Source: SbD1 sp039679945 (lineage in GTDB: Bacteria; Desulfobacterota; Syntrophobacteria; Syntrophobacterales; Syntrophobacteraceae). From it: 64,000 bases of DNA. How positions within the stretch are numbered: the first letter of the stretch is position 1; every line of letters begins with the position of its first letter. The position numbers and the translations under genes are program-made. The notes under the pieces are model-generated. The model ran no database searches. It was not told the DNA's origin and saw only the letters and a program-made list of their open reading frames with translations. The stretch covers positions 9,037 to 73,036 of the forward strand of contig JBDKTY010000056.1 in assembly GCA_039679945.1 (NCBI GenBank). Reading direction: 5' to 3'. Of this stretch, positions 25,720 to 34,422 are shown in pieces.

Positions 25720-26751
25720 CTACTCCACCCAGTTGTAATCCATGGTCCGCCGGCGGGCGCGAAACCCGGCCGATTCTATTATCCGGTGGATCTCTTCGAC
25801 CGTCAGCCTGAAGCACACTCCGGCGGCGGCGACCACGTTCTCCTCTATCATGGTGGAGCCGAAATCGTTGGCTCCGAAGAAGAGCGCCAACTGCGCCACC
25901 TTCGGGCCCATCGTCACCCAGGACGCCTGAATGTTGTCGAAATTGTCGAGAACGAGGCGGGATACCGCCAGAAGCCTCAGATAGGAAACGGCCGTTTCCG
26001 GCTCCCTCTCAATGGCTGTATTCTTCGGCTGGAAAGCCCACGGAATGAACGCCGTGAATCCGCCCGTGCGATCCTGAAGGTCGCGCAGGGCGAAGAGGTG
26101 CTCCAACCTGTGCCGGGGGTCTTCCTCATGGCCGAACATCATGGTGGCGGTAGTGCGAAGCCCCTGCCCGTGCGCTTCTTCCATGACGGCGAGCCACTCG
26201 CGGACGGAACACTTGCGCGGGGAGACCCGCTCCCGGACCGAGTCCACCAGGATTTCCGCCCCACCCCCCGGAATGGAATCGAGCCCGGCCGCCCCGAGGC
26301 GGGCGATCACGTCGCCGATGCTCGTCCGTTCGAGCCGTGCAAAATGTGCTATCTCCGGAGGCGAGAAGGCATGAATATGGATGGGGTAGCGTGCTTTTAT
26401 GAAACGAAGCATTTCCTCGTAAAAGGAGAGCGGGAGATCGGGGTGATGGCCCCCCTGCATGAGGATCTGGGTCCCTCCGAGCTCAAGCGTCTCCTCTATC
26501 TTGGCCGCAAGTTCGTCGCGTCCCAGGACGTAGCACTCGGGGTGACCCGGCGGGCGGTAAAAGGCACAGAACCGGCACCCGCAGACACAAACATTCGAGT
26601 AGTTGATATTCCGGTCGACGACATAGCTCACCACGGGGTCGGGATGCTTTTCCAGGCGCGCCGTATGCGCCATCCGGCCGAGGCCGTGGAAGTCGGCCCC
26701 CTGGTAAAGCTCCCAGGCATCATCAAAGCTGAGACGGCCGTTTTCACTCAT
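25720..26751 (-). CDS. mqnC: Cyclic dehypoxanthinylfutalosine synthase (radical SAM)
   Basis: MqnC cyclises dehypoxanthinylfutalosine to the spiro intermediate that leads to the naphthoquinone ring. The 343-residue radical SAM enzyme has the CxxxCxxC cluster motif as CVCGCRFCAF, then LMQGGHHPDLPLSFYE, SPPEIAHFA, LDSIPGGGAEIL and the TTATMMFGH motif. All are shared by the MqnC/MqnE family; FVDRN-like YVVDRNINYSN precedes the cluster. ATG 26751 overlaps the mqnE stop as ATGA; an ATG two codons earlier is the other option. It is the middle of a five-gene operon. Confidence 0.94.
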   Translation of the reverse strand: MSENGRLSFDDAWELYQGADFHGLGRMAHTARLEKHPDPVVSYVVDRNINYSNVCVCGCRFCAFYRPPGHPECYVLGRDELAAKIEETLELGGTQILMQGGHHPDLPLSFYEEMLRFIKARYPIHIHAFSPPEIAHFARLERTSIGDVIARLGAAGLDSIPGGGAEILVDSVRERVSPRKCSVREWLAVMEEAHGQGLRTTATMMFGHEEDPRHRLEHLFALRDLQDRTGGFTAFIPWAFQPKNTAIEREPETAVSYLRLLAVSRLVLDNFDNIQASWVTMGPKVAQLALFFGANDFGSTMIEENVVAAAGVCFRLTVEEIHRIIESAGFRARRRTMDYNWVE

Positions 26752-27863
26752 TTGCATCCGCCGTTGTTGTCATGGATCTTCCTTTGAAAGAAGCTGTCAC
26801 GTTCCACGGGCTCCAGCCCGGCTTCCCTGATAATCCGTTCAATCTCCGCGCGCGTGAGCCCCTGCTTGCTGTCCGCGCCCGCCATGTGCCCGATCTTCTC
26901 CTCGACGACGGTTCCGTCAAAATCGTCCGCCCCGTACAAGAGCGCCGTCTGAGCCAGCTTCACCGTGAGCATCACCCAGTAGGCCTTGATGTGCGGAATG
27001 TTGTCCAGCATCAGGCGGCTTACCGCGATCGTCTTCAGGTCGTCCACCCCGGTGGTGGGCGGCAGATAACTCAACTCGTTATTGGCGGGTTGAAAGGGCA
27101 GGGGAATGAAGCAAACGAACCCGCCGGTCACATCCTGAAGCTCGCGCAGCGCGGCCATGTGTTCCAGCCGTTCGCGCCGGGTCTCGATATGACCGTAGAG
27201 CATCGTCGCATTGGTCCTGATTCCGAGTTCGTGCGCCCGGCGAACGACTTCCAGCCAGCCCTTGCCGTCAATTTTTTCGGGACAAAGCCGTTCTCGGATG
27301 CGCCTGCTGAAAACTTCGGCGCCGCCTCCGGGGAGCATCCGCAGTCCGGCGGCTTTCAGCCGTGTCAACACTTCACTGACCGTGATGGACTCGTTGCGCG
27401 CGAAATGCGCGATCTCCACCGCCGTGAAAGCCTTGATGATGGATTTCGGCCGCAGTGCCCTGACTTTTCGAAGCAGATCTTCAAAATGAGAAAGCGGAAG
27501 CTCGGGGTGACAGCCGCCCACGATATGAATTTCGGTGAGGTCCTCTTCCTGGGCGGCTATCCTGTCCAGGATCTCGCGCTCGGAGAGTTCAAAGGCGAGC
27601 GGTTCTCCCTTCTTCTTGCTGAAGGCGCAGAATCGGCACCCGTTCACGCATATGTTCGAATAGTTGATGTGCCGGTTCACCACGTAATAGGCCGAGTTGC
27701 CGTGAAGCCGCGTCCTCACCCGGTGGGCGAGCGAGCCGAGAGCGTTCATGTCCCGGCAGGCAAAGAGCCTTTCCCCGTCCTCCATGCTCAATCTCTCAGC
27801 CGCCGCCAGTTTGTCGGCGATATCCGAAAGACCGAGCTTCGTGTAAAACCCTGAGTCAAACAT
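26748..27863 (-). CDS. mqnE: Aminodeoxyfutalosine synthase (radical SAM)
   Basis: MqnE adds the 5'-deoxyadenosyl radical to the MqnA product and gives 6-amino-6-deoxyfutalosine. The 371-residue enzyme shares the family pattern: NRHINYSNICVNGCRFCAFSKK with the CxxxCxxC motif, IVGGCHPELPLSHFE, RMLPGGGAEVFS and TNATMLYGH. The HIETRRERLEH stretch and the AFSKKKGE insertion fit MqnE rather than MqnC, and it precedes mqnC as in other operons. ATG 27863 begins the family sequence. It overlaps the tetR stop by 8 bases, so the regulator and the enzyme should be made from one message. Confidence 0.93.
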   Translation of the reverse strand: MFDSGFYTKLGLSDIADKLAAAERLSMEDGERLFACRDMNALGSLAHRVRTRLHGNSAYYVVNRHINYSNICVNGCRFCAFSKKKGEPLAFELSEREILDRIAAQEEDLTEIHIVGGCHPELPLSHFEDLLRKVRALRPKSIIKAFTAVEIAHFARNESITVSEVLTRLKAAGLRMLPGGGAEVFSRRIRERLCPEKIDGKGWLEVVRRAHELGIRTNATMLYGHIETRRERLEHMAALRELQDVTGGFVCFIPLPFQPANNELSYLPPTTGVDDLKTIAVSRLMLDNIPHIKAYWVMLTVKLAQTALLYGADDFDGTVVEEKIGHMAGADSKQGLTRAEIERIIREAGLEPVERDSFFQRKIHDNNGGCK

Positions 27864-28560
27864 TGCCGTCACCCGTACACATTGTCGCCGGTTCCAGACC
27901 CGCGCCGTTGTCTTTTTTCGGAACACCCATTCCCGAGCGCAGCATATCCACGAATTGTGCTGCCCTGCGTTCGAGATCGGCGTCTTCCGCCTGGTAGATA
28001 TGGGCGCCCGCATCCAGAAAAGGCACGCAGTATGCCTGAAGAAACCTGTCCATGAGCGCATCCAGCAGGAAGACGGTCATCTCCGTATCGAGATCCGGGC
28101 GGAGGTCTCCGCGCGCGATGCCGGCCCGGACGATGGGACGAAGATATTCGGCGGAGAAAAGGTGCACCTGCTGCAGAAATTCGGCGCGCAGCGGAAAGTC
28201 TTCCTGGAAGATCATCTTGAGATATATGCGATAGACCCGGGGGTGGCCTTTTATAAACCGTATCCCGGCCAGGGTGCTTTTCCTGATCCGCTCGAAAAAA
28301 TCCGCGTCCGAAGTCTCCCGCTTCACTTGCCGCAGGGAATGCCTCACGAGTTCGACCGCATGGTTGAAGATTACGTGAAAAAGTCCTTCCTTGCTCCCGA
28401 AGTACTGAAAGAGGGACCCCTTGGCGATCCCTATCCGGTCCACCATCCGGTTGACGCTTGCCTGACGAAATCCGTGAATCGAGAATTCGTCCACCGCGGC
28501 GTCCAATATTCTTGTCTTCTTCGATTCGTCGAGTTTATTGAAAATATCGCTTGGAACCAT
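27856..28560 (-). CDS. TetR-family regulator heading the menaquinone operon
   Basis: The 234-residue protein has the TetR N-terminal helix-turn-helix: KKTRILDAAVDEFSIHGFRQ, then VNRMVDRIGIAKGSLFQYFGSKEGLF. The C-terminal ligand-binding part (about 70-215) is helical and has the LDAYIQAY-like MDRFLQAYCVPFLD segment found in delta-proteobacterial members. ATG 28560 was chosen because the HTH begins a few residues later; the frame extends to 28608, into the operator. It overlaps mqnE by 8 bases. A 33-bp palindrome lies 40 bases upstream of its start, so autoregulation and control of the whole mqn operon is the simple reading. The ligand is unknown. Confidence 0.88.
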   Translation of the reverse strand: MVPSDIFNKLDESKKTRILDAAVDEFSIHGFRQASVNRMVDRIGIAKGSLFQYFGSKEGLFHVIFNHAVELVRHSLRQVKRETSDADFFERIRKSTLAGIRFIKGHPRVYRIYLKMIFQEDFPLRAEFLQQVHLFSAEYLRPIVRAGIARGDLRPDLDTEMTVFLLDALMDRFLQAYCVPFLDAGAHIYQAEDADLERRAAQFVDMLRSGMGVPKKDNGAGLEPATMCTGDGNV

Positions 28561-28599
28561 TGCGAACCCCGCTGGATGGGAAACCTTCGGCCTCAAAAA

Positions 28600-28632
28600 A
28601 ATGACCACCCGGTCAGTGACCAGGTGGTCATT
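28600..28632. promoter_or_regulatory. Palindromic operator, probable TetR site
   Basis: AATGACCACC (28600-28609) and GGTGGTCATT (28623-28632) are perfect inverted arms around GGTCA and TGACC, which are also inverted about G28616. Only 28610/28622 break the 33-bp symmetry. The position 40 bases before the TetR gene is where an autoregulatory TetR operator would be. Confidence 0.8.
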
Positions 28633-28788
28633 ATATGGAAAGCTGGTTCGTTGTCAAATGTACATTCGCGTACCGGCCAAAAGAGCCGGCGGGAAGGGCT
28701 CATTCAGCGCTCCGGCCCCGGGTATCGGGCCGCGGGTGGCTGCGGGCGCATCTTCGGAGCCGGATAGCCAACGACTGACGTTTACTGA

Positions 28789-30072
28789 CTAGCGCAGACC
28801 CCTGGCCATTCGAAATGCTTCGGGGCGCCCGCGCAGGCGCCAGTTCATAATGGGGGCGAGGAGCGCTCCCAGCCCGAGACTCACCCAGGCCAGGCCCCAG
28901 GCGAGGGTCTCGGATGAATTCGGAGTGGCCCGTACCAGGTCCAGCACAAGTCCGAAGACCCACGGGCTGATGGCTCCGGCTCCAAACCCCATTACGGAAC
29001 GCACCGCGTACGCGGCGCCGATGAGAGGGGGTTCAACAAGTTCTGTCAGGGCCGTGGAGTAGATGGATGAGTCGGCGATAGAGGAAAGGTTGTAGCATGC
29101 GGCAATCATGAAGAGTACTGAAAGGGGCCAGCCGGCCATCCAGCCGAAAGTGAACGAAAAACCGATGCTTATGCAGGAGAAGAGGAGAAGGGTGCGGGTT
29201 CTTCCCCACCTGTCCGAGAGATCGCCTCCGATCAGGCTGCCGAGCATGCTTGTGAAATAGGTCAATCCCGAAAGCAGCACACCAAGCTCGATCGCCGTCT
29301 CCGGGGCATTCTGACCCGGCGCGCTCTGGGCGGCGGCGGCCAGAAAGGCCGGCAGCCAGGCCCACATTCCGAGAAGTTCCCAGCAGTGAAACGTATATGC
29401 GAGCATCGAGAGCAGGGCGGGCCTGTTTCTGAGTACCGCCGGGATAGCTGTTCGCATTGCCTTGTTTCGCGCGCCGGCATGGACGATGTTGGGTGTGTTT
29501 CGTAAAGCCAGCAAAGAGATGGCCAGTCCGACGGCGGGCATGGTACAGGTCACCAGAATGGCAAGGCGCCAGCCTCCCAGAGGAAAAAGCCTGCTTGCGA
29601 GCATTATGGAAAGGGCATAGCCAAGGGAACTGGCGGCGAGATAAAAACCCATTGCCCGCCCTCTTGTCGAGGGTGGAAAGCGTTCCGCGATGATGGTGAG
29701 ACCCGGGGTGTATGATCCGCCCGAGCAGAGTCCGGCAAGACCATAAAGCATGAGACCCGACCAGAAACCGGAGGAAAAGAGCGCAAAAACAAGAGCAGCG
29801 ATGCTGGCCGCGACAGCGCTCCACATGTAGGTTCTTTTTGCCCCGAACCGGTCACACAGAAATCCGACCCCAAAAAGGGAGATCATGTAGCCGACGTGCC
29901 AGGCCGACTGGACCATGCCCGCGCGTGCCGCGCTCATCTGCCAGTCGATCCGCAGGAGCGGAAGGGCCGCTGAATAAATCGTGAAGATGAAACTGAAGCC
30001 CGCGCGGGCAAGGCAAAAGAGAGTGAGCCAGCGAATATCGGTTGTGGGGGCGCGAGGAACAGCATGCTGCAT
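28789..30072 (-). CDS. Major facilitator superfamily transporter
   Basis: The 427-residue inner-membrane protein has about 12 membrane helices and the MFS motif A after helix 2 (GFLCDRFGAKRTY), with the related GDLSDRWGRTRT in the second half. The LCSGGSYTPGLTIIAERFPPSTRGRAMGFYLA region is the usual helix 4-5 stretch. No substrate motif is recognised. A small-molecule or organic-acid importer or exporter are equally possible. It is on the same strand as the tetR gene but lies upstream of its operator, so it is separately transcribed. Confidence 0.88.
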   Translation of the reverse strand: MQHAVPRAPTTDIRWLTLFCLARAGFSFIFTIYSAALPLLRIDWQMSAARAGMVQSAWHVGYMISLFGVGFLCDRFGAKRTYMWSAVAASIAALVFALFSSGFWSGLMLYGLAGLCSGGSYTPGLTIIAERFPPSTRGRAMGFYLAASSLGYALSIMLASRLFPLGGWRLAILVTCTMPAVGLAISLLALRNTPNIVHAGARNKAMRTAIPAVLRNRPALLSMLAYTFHCWELLGMWAWLPAFLAAAAQSAPGQNAPETAIELGVLLSGLTYFTSMLGSLIGGDLSDRWGRTRTLLLFSCISIGFSFTFGWMAGWPLSVLFMIAACYNLSSIADSSIYSTALTELVEPPLIGAAYAVRSVMGFGAGAISPWVFGLVLDLVRATPNSSETLAWGLAWVSLGLGALLAPIMNWRLRGRPEAFRMARGLR

Positions 30073-30311
30073 GGCCGGGTACTGATCCCTTCATATCTGT
30101 TTTCTCTTCGATACTCCTCAAGAAACAGCTCATCGACAATACTGATGGAAATTTATCCGGAAACGGATTCCTCTCCCATTCGCGCTCGGATTATCCGGGG
30201 CTCAATTGTGCCAGATCCTGGACTCGATGGAAATAGAGTGAATCGCGGCGGCTCGGGATTATAGTCGAATTTTTGCTGCGCGGGTGTATGCGGTAAAGTT
30301 CGGAGGAAGGG

Positions 30312-30440
30312 TTAGCTGGGTCTTTCGGTGAAGACATACTCTCTTTGGCACCTGGGGCACCGGAGGATTACCCGGTCTTTAGCCTCGAGTTTCAGGTCGA
30401 TCCGGGTCCCGCATGTGTCGCAGCGCCTGCACATGAGCAT
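30312..30440 (-). CDS. Very small zinc-ribbon protein
   Basis: The 42-residue product is a lone zinc ribbon: RRCDTCGTRIDL and LRCPRCQREYVF supply four cysteines. The start is uncertain. ATG 30440 or 30434 fit the domain, and a GGGGA site serves the latter; a frame opening as far as 30584 has no family-like sequence. Function unknown; such ribbons may bind nucleic acid or protein. Confidence 0.45.
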   Translation of the reverse strand: MLMCRRCDTCGTRIDLKLEAKDRVILRCPRCQREYVFTERPS

Positions 30441-30710
30441 TCCCCGTAAACGGGGAGGAGGACCTGGACCATCTGTACAAGAACGGGGCATGACCTGACT
30501 TTCTCCCTGAAATCCTATCCCTTCAACCAAAGGTCTCAATTGCGTCTTTCGCCGTGTGCCGGTTTTTTTCTCGGAGAAGAGCACTTTGAGAATTTATGAC
30601 TCAAAACGGTGGAAAAGTAAAGAGAGTTGCGGGCGGGAGCACCGAGAGGAGCGCGGGGCAATGCTCCGGGAAGATGGATATCCTGAATGGGATGGAACCG
30701 GCAAACAAGA

Positions 30711-30724
30711 AACCGCCGGCGGTT
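30711..30724 (-). terminator. Terminator-like palindrome after the fliD operon
   Basis: The palindrome AACCGCCGGCGGTT, extended by flanking A and T residues, lies 37 bases past the stop of the fliT-like gene. On the minus strand it is followed by TCTTGTTT. It resembles a short intrinsic terminator. Confidence 0.45.
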
Positions 30725-30760
30725 TTCCCGGCGGCGGTAGCAAGGTATTTCCGAAGGGAC

Positions 30761-31105
30761 TTATCTGTGGTAGGCGCGAATGGCGTGTCTCGTCTTCGAC
30801 AGACCGATCAGTTGTCGGGATGCCTCCGCTTTTGCCTTTTCAACGACATCCATGCTCAGTATAAGCTGGGCCTGGACCGCTCTGACAGATCCCTGGATAC
30901 TCGATTTGTCTTTCATGCTCTCCAATGCCTGGGGCAGCACTTTTTTCAGATCTTCCAACCGCTGTTCGCACGCGCTGGTAAGCGCCGCCACGTTGATATC
31001 GGGGTTCTTATCGTATGCCGACATCTGCCTGGTGTAGCTCAAGAGCTGGGCTAATATGCGGGAGGAAGTCCGAACGGGATCTTCCGATGTGTCGACTTCA
31101 ACCAT
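30761..31105 (-). CDS. Small helical flagellar protein, FliT/FlgN-like by context
   Basis: The 114-residue protein is almost all helix (SSRILAQLLSYTRQM ... LTSACEQRLEDLKKVLPQAL ... ILSMDVVEKAKAEASRQL) and ends with a basic tail (KTRHAIRAYHR). No sequence signature is decisive. Its position after fliD and fliS is that of fliT, a chaperone of FliD. The size and all-helical make-up agree. ATG 31105 has GGAGAG 7 bases upstream. It is 28 bases after the fliS stop, in the same transcript. Confidence 0.65.
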   Translation of the reverse strand: MVEVDTSEDPVRTSSRILAQLLSYTRQMSAYDKNPDINVAALTSACEQRLEDLKKVLPQALESMKDKSSIQGSVRAVQAQLILSMDVVEKAKAEASRQLIGLSKTRHAIRAYHR

Positions 31106-31133
31106 TGTCAACTCTCCGACTGTGAGATCCAGT

Positions 31134-31562
31134 TTAAATGGATGCTTGCCAGCGCGGCGCCTGGGCCGCGGGGGATGCCATGGGATGGGGATTGCGGAGT
31201 TTGATTTCCTCCCATGCCCCCTGGAGTTCAGCAAGAATCTTGGCAAGCTGACCGTAGATGGAGGTATCCTGACGGCTGTTTATGCCGATCAACTGCCGAA
31301 GAATGAAATTGTAGAGCCGGCTGAGGTTGCGGGCGATGTCACCGCCTCTTTCGTAATCGAGGCCGACCAGAAGCTCGGTAATGATGTCCTGGGCGTGTCT
31401 GATTTTGACGTAGGCATCATCCATCCTGGACATTTCATGAAGCTGCCTTGCTTCATTCAAGTCGCGGATTGCGGTGTCGTAGCAAAGGATGATGAGTTGG
31501 AGCGGATCAGCCGTTTCGACTGCTGTCTTCTGGTAGTTGTTCACTGCATAATTAGGCGCCAT
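31134..31562 (-). CDS. fliS: Flagellar export chaperone FliS
   Basis: FliS binds flagellin in the cytoplasm and keeps it from polymerising before export. The 142-residue protein shows the family pattern NYQKTAVETADPLQLIILCYDTAIRDL near the start (a long helix) and the IITELLVGLDYERGGDIARNLSRLY stretch, which is the classical FliS sequence. The C-terminal 20 residues are Pro/Ala rich and extra. ATG 31562 follows AGGAGA at good spacing; a GTG two codons earlier is too close to that site. It lies about 100 bases after fliD in the same operon. Confidence 0.93.
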   Translation of the reverse strand: MAPNYAVNNYQKTAVETADPLQLIILCYDTAIRDLNEARQLHEMSRMDDAYVKIRHAQDIITELLVGLDYERGGDIARNLSRLYNFILRQLIGINSRQDTSIYGQLAKILAELQGAWEEIKLRNPHPMASPAAQAPRWQASI

Positions 31563-31660
31563 TTCCACTTCTCCTGCAAAAGGTCTGTCTATTAATTAGA
31601 ACCAAATCAGCGAACCGGTAACGCAATCCGTTATCGGTTAATCTCCGGGTTCGAGGGATA

Positions 31661-34039
31661 CTAGCCAAAATAGGAACTCAGGTAACTTTGCATGGATTGG
31701 AGTTTCGTCACCGCCGAATCCATGTTCTGAAACTGCGTCTTCAAAAGAGTCATCTTTTTGTCGATAAGGTCTTCCTGAGAAGTTATTTTCTCGTTGAGCT
31801 TATCTATGTTGTTCTGAAGGGTTGATTCCTCGGTCGTGACGGTGCCGTTGATCGAATCGGTGTACATGTCCGTCAGGCTTGCAAGCACACTGGCCAGACC
31901 CCGCGTGAAGGTGACTGAAACCGTGCTGGGGGCGGTACTGCCCGAATAGGTGAGACCCAGGCCATTGGCTCCGCTGGACGAATCGCTCAGGTAGAGTATG
32001 CTTCCGCTTCCGGTCCCCGTCTTGCCGTCGATTGTCCCCGCGATGCTCGACCCGTTCGCGTAGAGCTGGGAGATATTCACGGTATAAGTGCCGGATTTGG
32101 TCGAACTGCCACTGTAGGCGTACTGGACAGTGCCGTCCGATGAGGAGACTGAATTACCGAAGAGGTTCTTCACATCATTGAAACTGGTCGCGAGCGCATC
32201 CTTGAAGATGCTTGAATCGAGAGAGAGTGTATTGTCCGACCCAATCGTAATTCCCACATCCGACATGTATTTGATCGTGGAGGAGCCTACCTTCGCCAGC
32301 ATCGCCTCCTGGAGGCTGTTCTTGATTGACTTGAGGACATTGTCCCCGAAGAGGACCCCGCCGGTCTTTTTGCTGTCGGTGTTGTAATCCATTTGCTCAT
32401 TTACGAAACTGATGACCTGGTTGTACGCTTTGAGCATGGCATTGACGTTGTCTTCAATCGTCTGATTGTCGGTGGCCACGTCAACCGTGATGGTGGTATC
32501 GGGGGATGCCTTGAGCAAGTTGAGGGTTACACCGGTGACGGCATCCGTGACTTTGTTCGTCGCACTGCTCATGCTTACACCATCGACGGTGAAAGAAGCA
32601 TCCTTTCCTTCCTGCAGGACTTTCTTGCTAACTGTACCCACGGTACCGAAAGAGCCAAAATCGAGGGTGCCGGCGTTGGCGCCGGTGATGGTCGTGGCGA
32701 GAGAAACCGCCAGGGAACTGGTACCGGTGGCATTGTCCACAACCTGGATTTTTCCGTCACTGGTGAGGCTGGCCGTGACATTCCCGAAAAGGCTCTCTAC
32801 CTGGTTCAGAAGGTCTCCGACAGTTGTTGTGTCGGTTATTGCGAGATCGGTCGCGGCAACCGCGGTCCCATCATGTGTTGTGCCGGAGATGGTTATTTTG
32901 TCACCATCAGTGCGGGTGAGATACCCATACATGTCCGTGATTTTGGTCGCGTCGGTGACGGGCGCCGAACCATCGGTTGTGTTCGCGACGCTCGAGGACA
33001 CACCCGTTTGATCCGAGCGGTTCCCTTCGACAAGCCCAAGTGCCTGGAGGACGTTATTGCTGTCGGACCATGATGACATGCCCTCGATTTGCAGCCAATA
33101 GGTGGTTTTGAGGCTGTCGCCCGTGCTGGTGGTAACGGCCTCGGTTTTCGACGCGATGGAGGCGGAAATCCCGGCGGCTTTGAGGTCGGAGAGGATAGAA
33201 TCCGTCCCGTCGAGGGATTTTGTCAAATCGAGTGTTACGGATGCCCCGTTGATGGTGACCGTACCCGACAGGTCCTGGCTGGCTATCCCGAGCAGCGATT
33301 CCACGGAAGTGGATGAACTGGAGAAACCATCGCTTTGGGCGCCGCCCGTAATCGAGTTCTTTATGACTGTCCCTGTCCCGTTAAAACCCAGGGAAGCCAG
33401 CGTATCGGTTGACGAACCGTTTTGAAGACTGATGCCGCCGGACCCTGTGTCTCCACTGGTAAGCACGAGCCGATAGGAGTTGTTGGATTCCTGGAGGATG
33501 CTGGCGGTAACCCCCGATGGCTCATCCCCGGAATTTACCGCATTGATTTTTGTTTGAAGGGTTTTAAGGGTGTCGGTGGCGTCTACCGTGACCGCATTGC
33601 CGTTGACCAGGATGGTTCCGCTTACATTCAGCGCGGTTGTATTGGAGCTGTAGGAATTGGAACCGAGTTTTTCAGCCGTGGCGGTATTTTTGACGACAAC
33701 ATCGTAGCTGCCCGTGCTTGCCGAGGACGTGGCTGTCGCGGACAACACGTCTTCAGCGTCCACGCTCGTGGAAGATGAGTGCAGGGTTGTAGAGTAGGCA
33801 TTGAAGGCGTCGTCCGCCGTGAGCGCATCGGAGGCATCCTGGAGAGAGCTCAGATAGCCCGCGAAGCTTTGCCAGGCGGTCAGTTGACTTGTATAAGTCG
33901 TAATCTTGTTCGACAGAAGAGTTACTTTCTGCTCTTCCACCTGCTTGAGCTTCGTGATGATGCTGTCGTAATCGATCCCGCTTCCGAGTCCGGTTACGCT
34001 GATACCCGACGATGTTGACGATGTGGACGAAGTTGCCAT
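31661..34039 (-). CDS. fliD: Flagellar hook-associated protein 2 (filament cap)
   Basis: FliD forms the cap at the growing flagellar tip. The 792-residue protein starts with the FliD N-terminal signature ISVTGLGSGIDYDSIITKLKQVEE and ends with LNEKITSQEDLIDKKMTLLKTQFQNMD, the coiled-coil C-terminus of the family. The middle is very rich in Ser, Thr and Gly and long (most FliD are 450-650 residues), with a DGxxG-like repeated look, as expected for the exposed and variable domains. ATG 34039 has a near-perfect AGGAGGT site 4 bases upstream. A sigma-28-like promoter lies 40-66 bases upstream. Confidence 0.95.
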   Translation of the reverse strand: MATSSTSSTSSGISVTGLGSGIDYDSIITKLKQVEEQKVTLLSNKITTYTSQLTAWQSFAGYLSSLQDASDALTADDAFNAYSTTLHSSSTSVDAEDVLSATATSSASTGSYDVVVKNTATAEKLGSNSYSSNTTALNVSGTILVNGNAVTVDATDTLKTLQTKINAVNSGDEPSGVTASILQESNNSYRLVLTSGDTGSGGISLQNGSSTDTLASLGFNGTGTVIKNSITGGAQSDGFSSSSTSVESLLGIASQDLSGTVTINGASVTLDLTKSLDGTDSILSDLKAAGISASIASKTEAVTTSTGDSLKTTYWLQIEGMSSWSDSNNVLQALGLVEGNRSDQTGVSSSVANTTDGSAPVTDATKITDMYGYLTRTDGDKITISGTTHDGTAVAATDLAITDTTTVGDLLNQVESLFGNVTASLTSDGKIQVVDNATGTSSLAVSLATTITGANAGTLDFGSFGTVGTVSKKVLQEGKDASFTVDGVSMSSATNKVTDAVTGVTLNLLKASPDTTITVDVATDNQTIEDNVNAMLKAYNQVISFVNEQMDYNTDSKKTGGVLFGDNVLKSIKNSLQEAMLAKVGSSTIKYMSDVGITIGSDNTLSLDSSIFKDALATSFNDVKNLFGNSVSSSDGTVQYAYSGSSTKSGTYTVNISQLYANGSSIAGTIDGKTGTGSGSILYLSDSSSGANGLGLTYSGSTAPSTVSVTFTRGLASVLASLTDMYTDSINGTVTTEESTLQNNIDKLNEKITSQEDLIDKKMTLLKTQFQNMDSAVTKLQSMQSYLSSYFG

Positions 34040-34077
34040 TACTACCTCCTGGGTTAGGAACATCTTCGCTTGCTGAT

Positions 34078-34105
34078 ATATCGTCAAACGGCGGCGAAAG
34101 CTTTA
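34078..34105 (-). promoter_or_regulatory. Sigma-28 (FliA)-type promoter for fliD
   Basis: On the minus strand TAAAGCTT lies 12 bases before GACGATAT. The consensus is TAAAGTTT-N11-GCCGATAA: 7 of 8 and 6 of 8 match, with spacing one base longer. It ends about 38 bases before the fliD start. Sigma-28 control of late flagellar genes such as fliD is normal. Confidence 0.5.
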
Positions 34106-34422
34106 GGCCTTTTTGGAGCAAGGAGGTCCCGGTCGCCAACTATCTTTCCCGCCTAAGTGTTGCCCGGTTACTCATATGCCCCGCCCGGTCGCGACTGGCG
34201 CGTATTAGCCCTTTTGAGGCGAGCCGGATTGGAGTAACATAACGAAAGCTACCATTCCTGAGATAATCAATCGGGAGCAGTGCACGACGACTTGAGTGAC
34301 TTGTCGTGACGGGGCTGTGACGATCGGTGAAGGCGCGAAGACTCCGGGATCGAGAATTTCTACACTTTGCATTCACTTTTGTAATTGACCTGATATCGCT
34401 TGATTGACTAGATTTGGGCGCT
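34106..34422. other. Intergenic between fliD and lptF
   Basis: A divergent intergenic region. No gene seen; it should hold the lptF promoter on the plus strand. No strong consensus was found. Confidence 0.5.
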
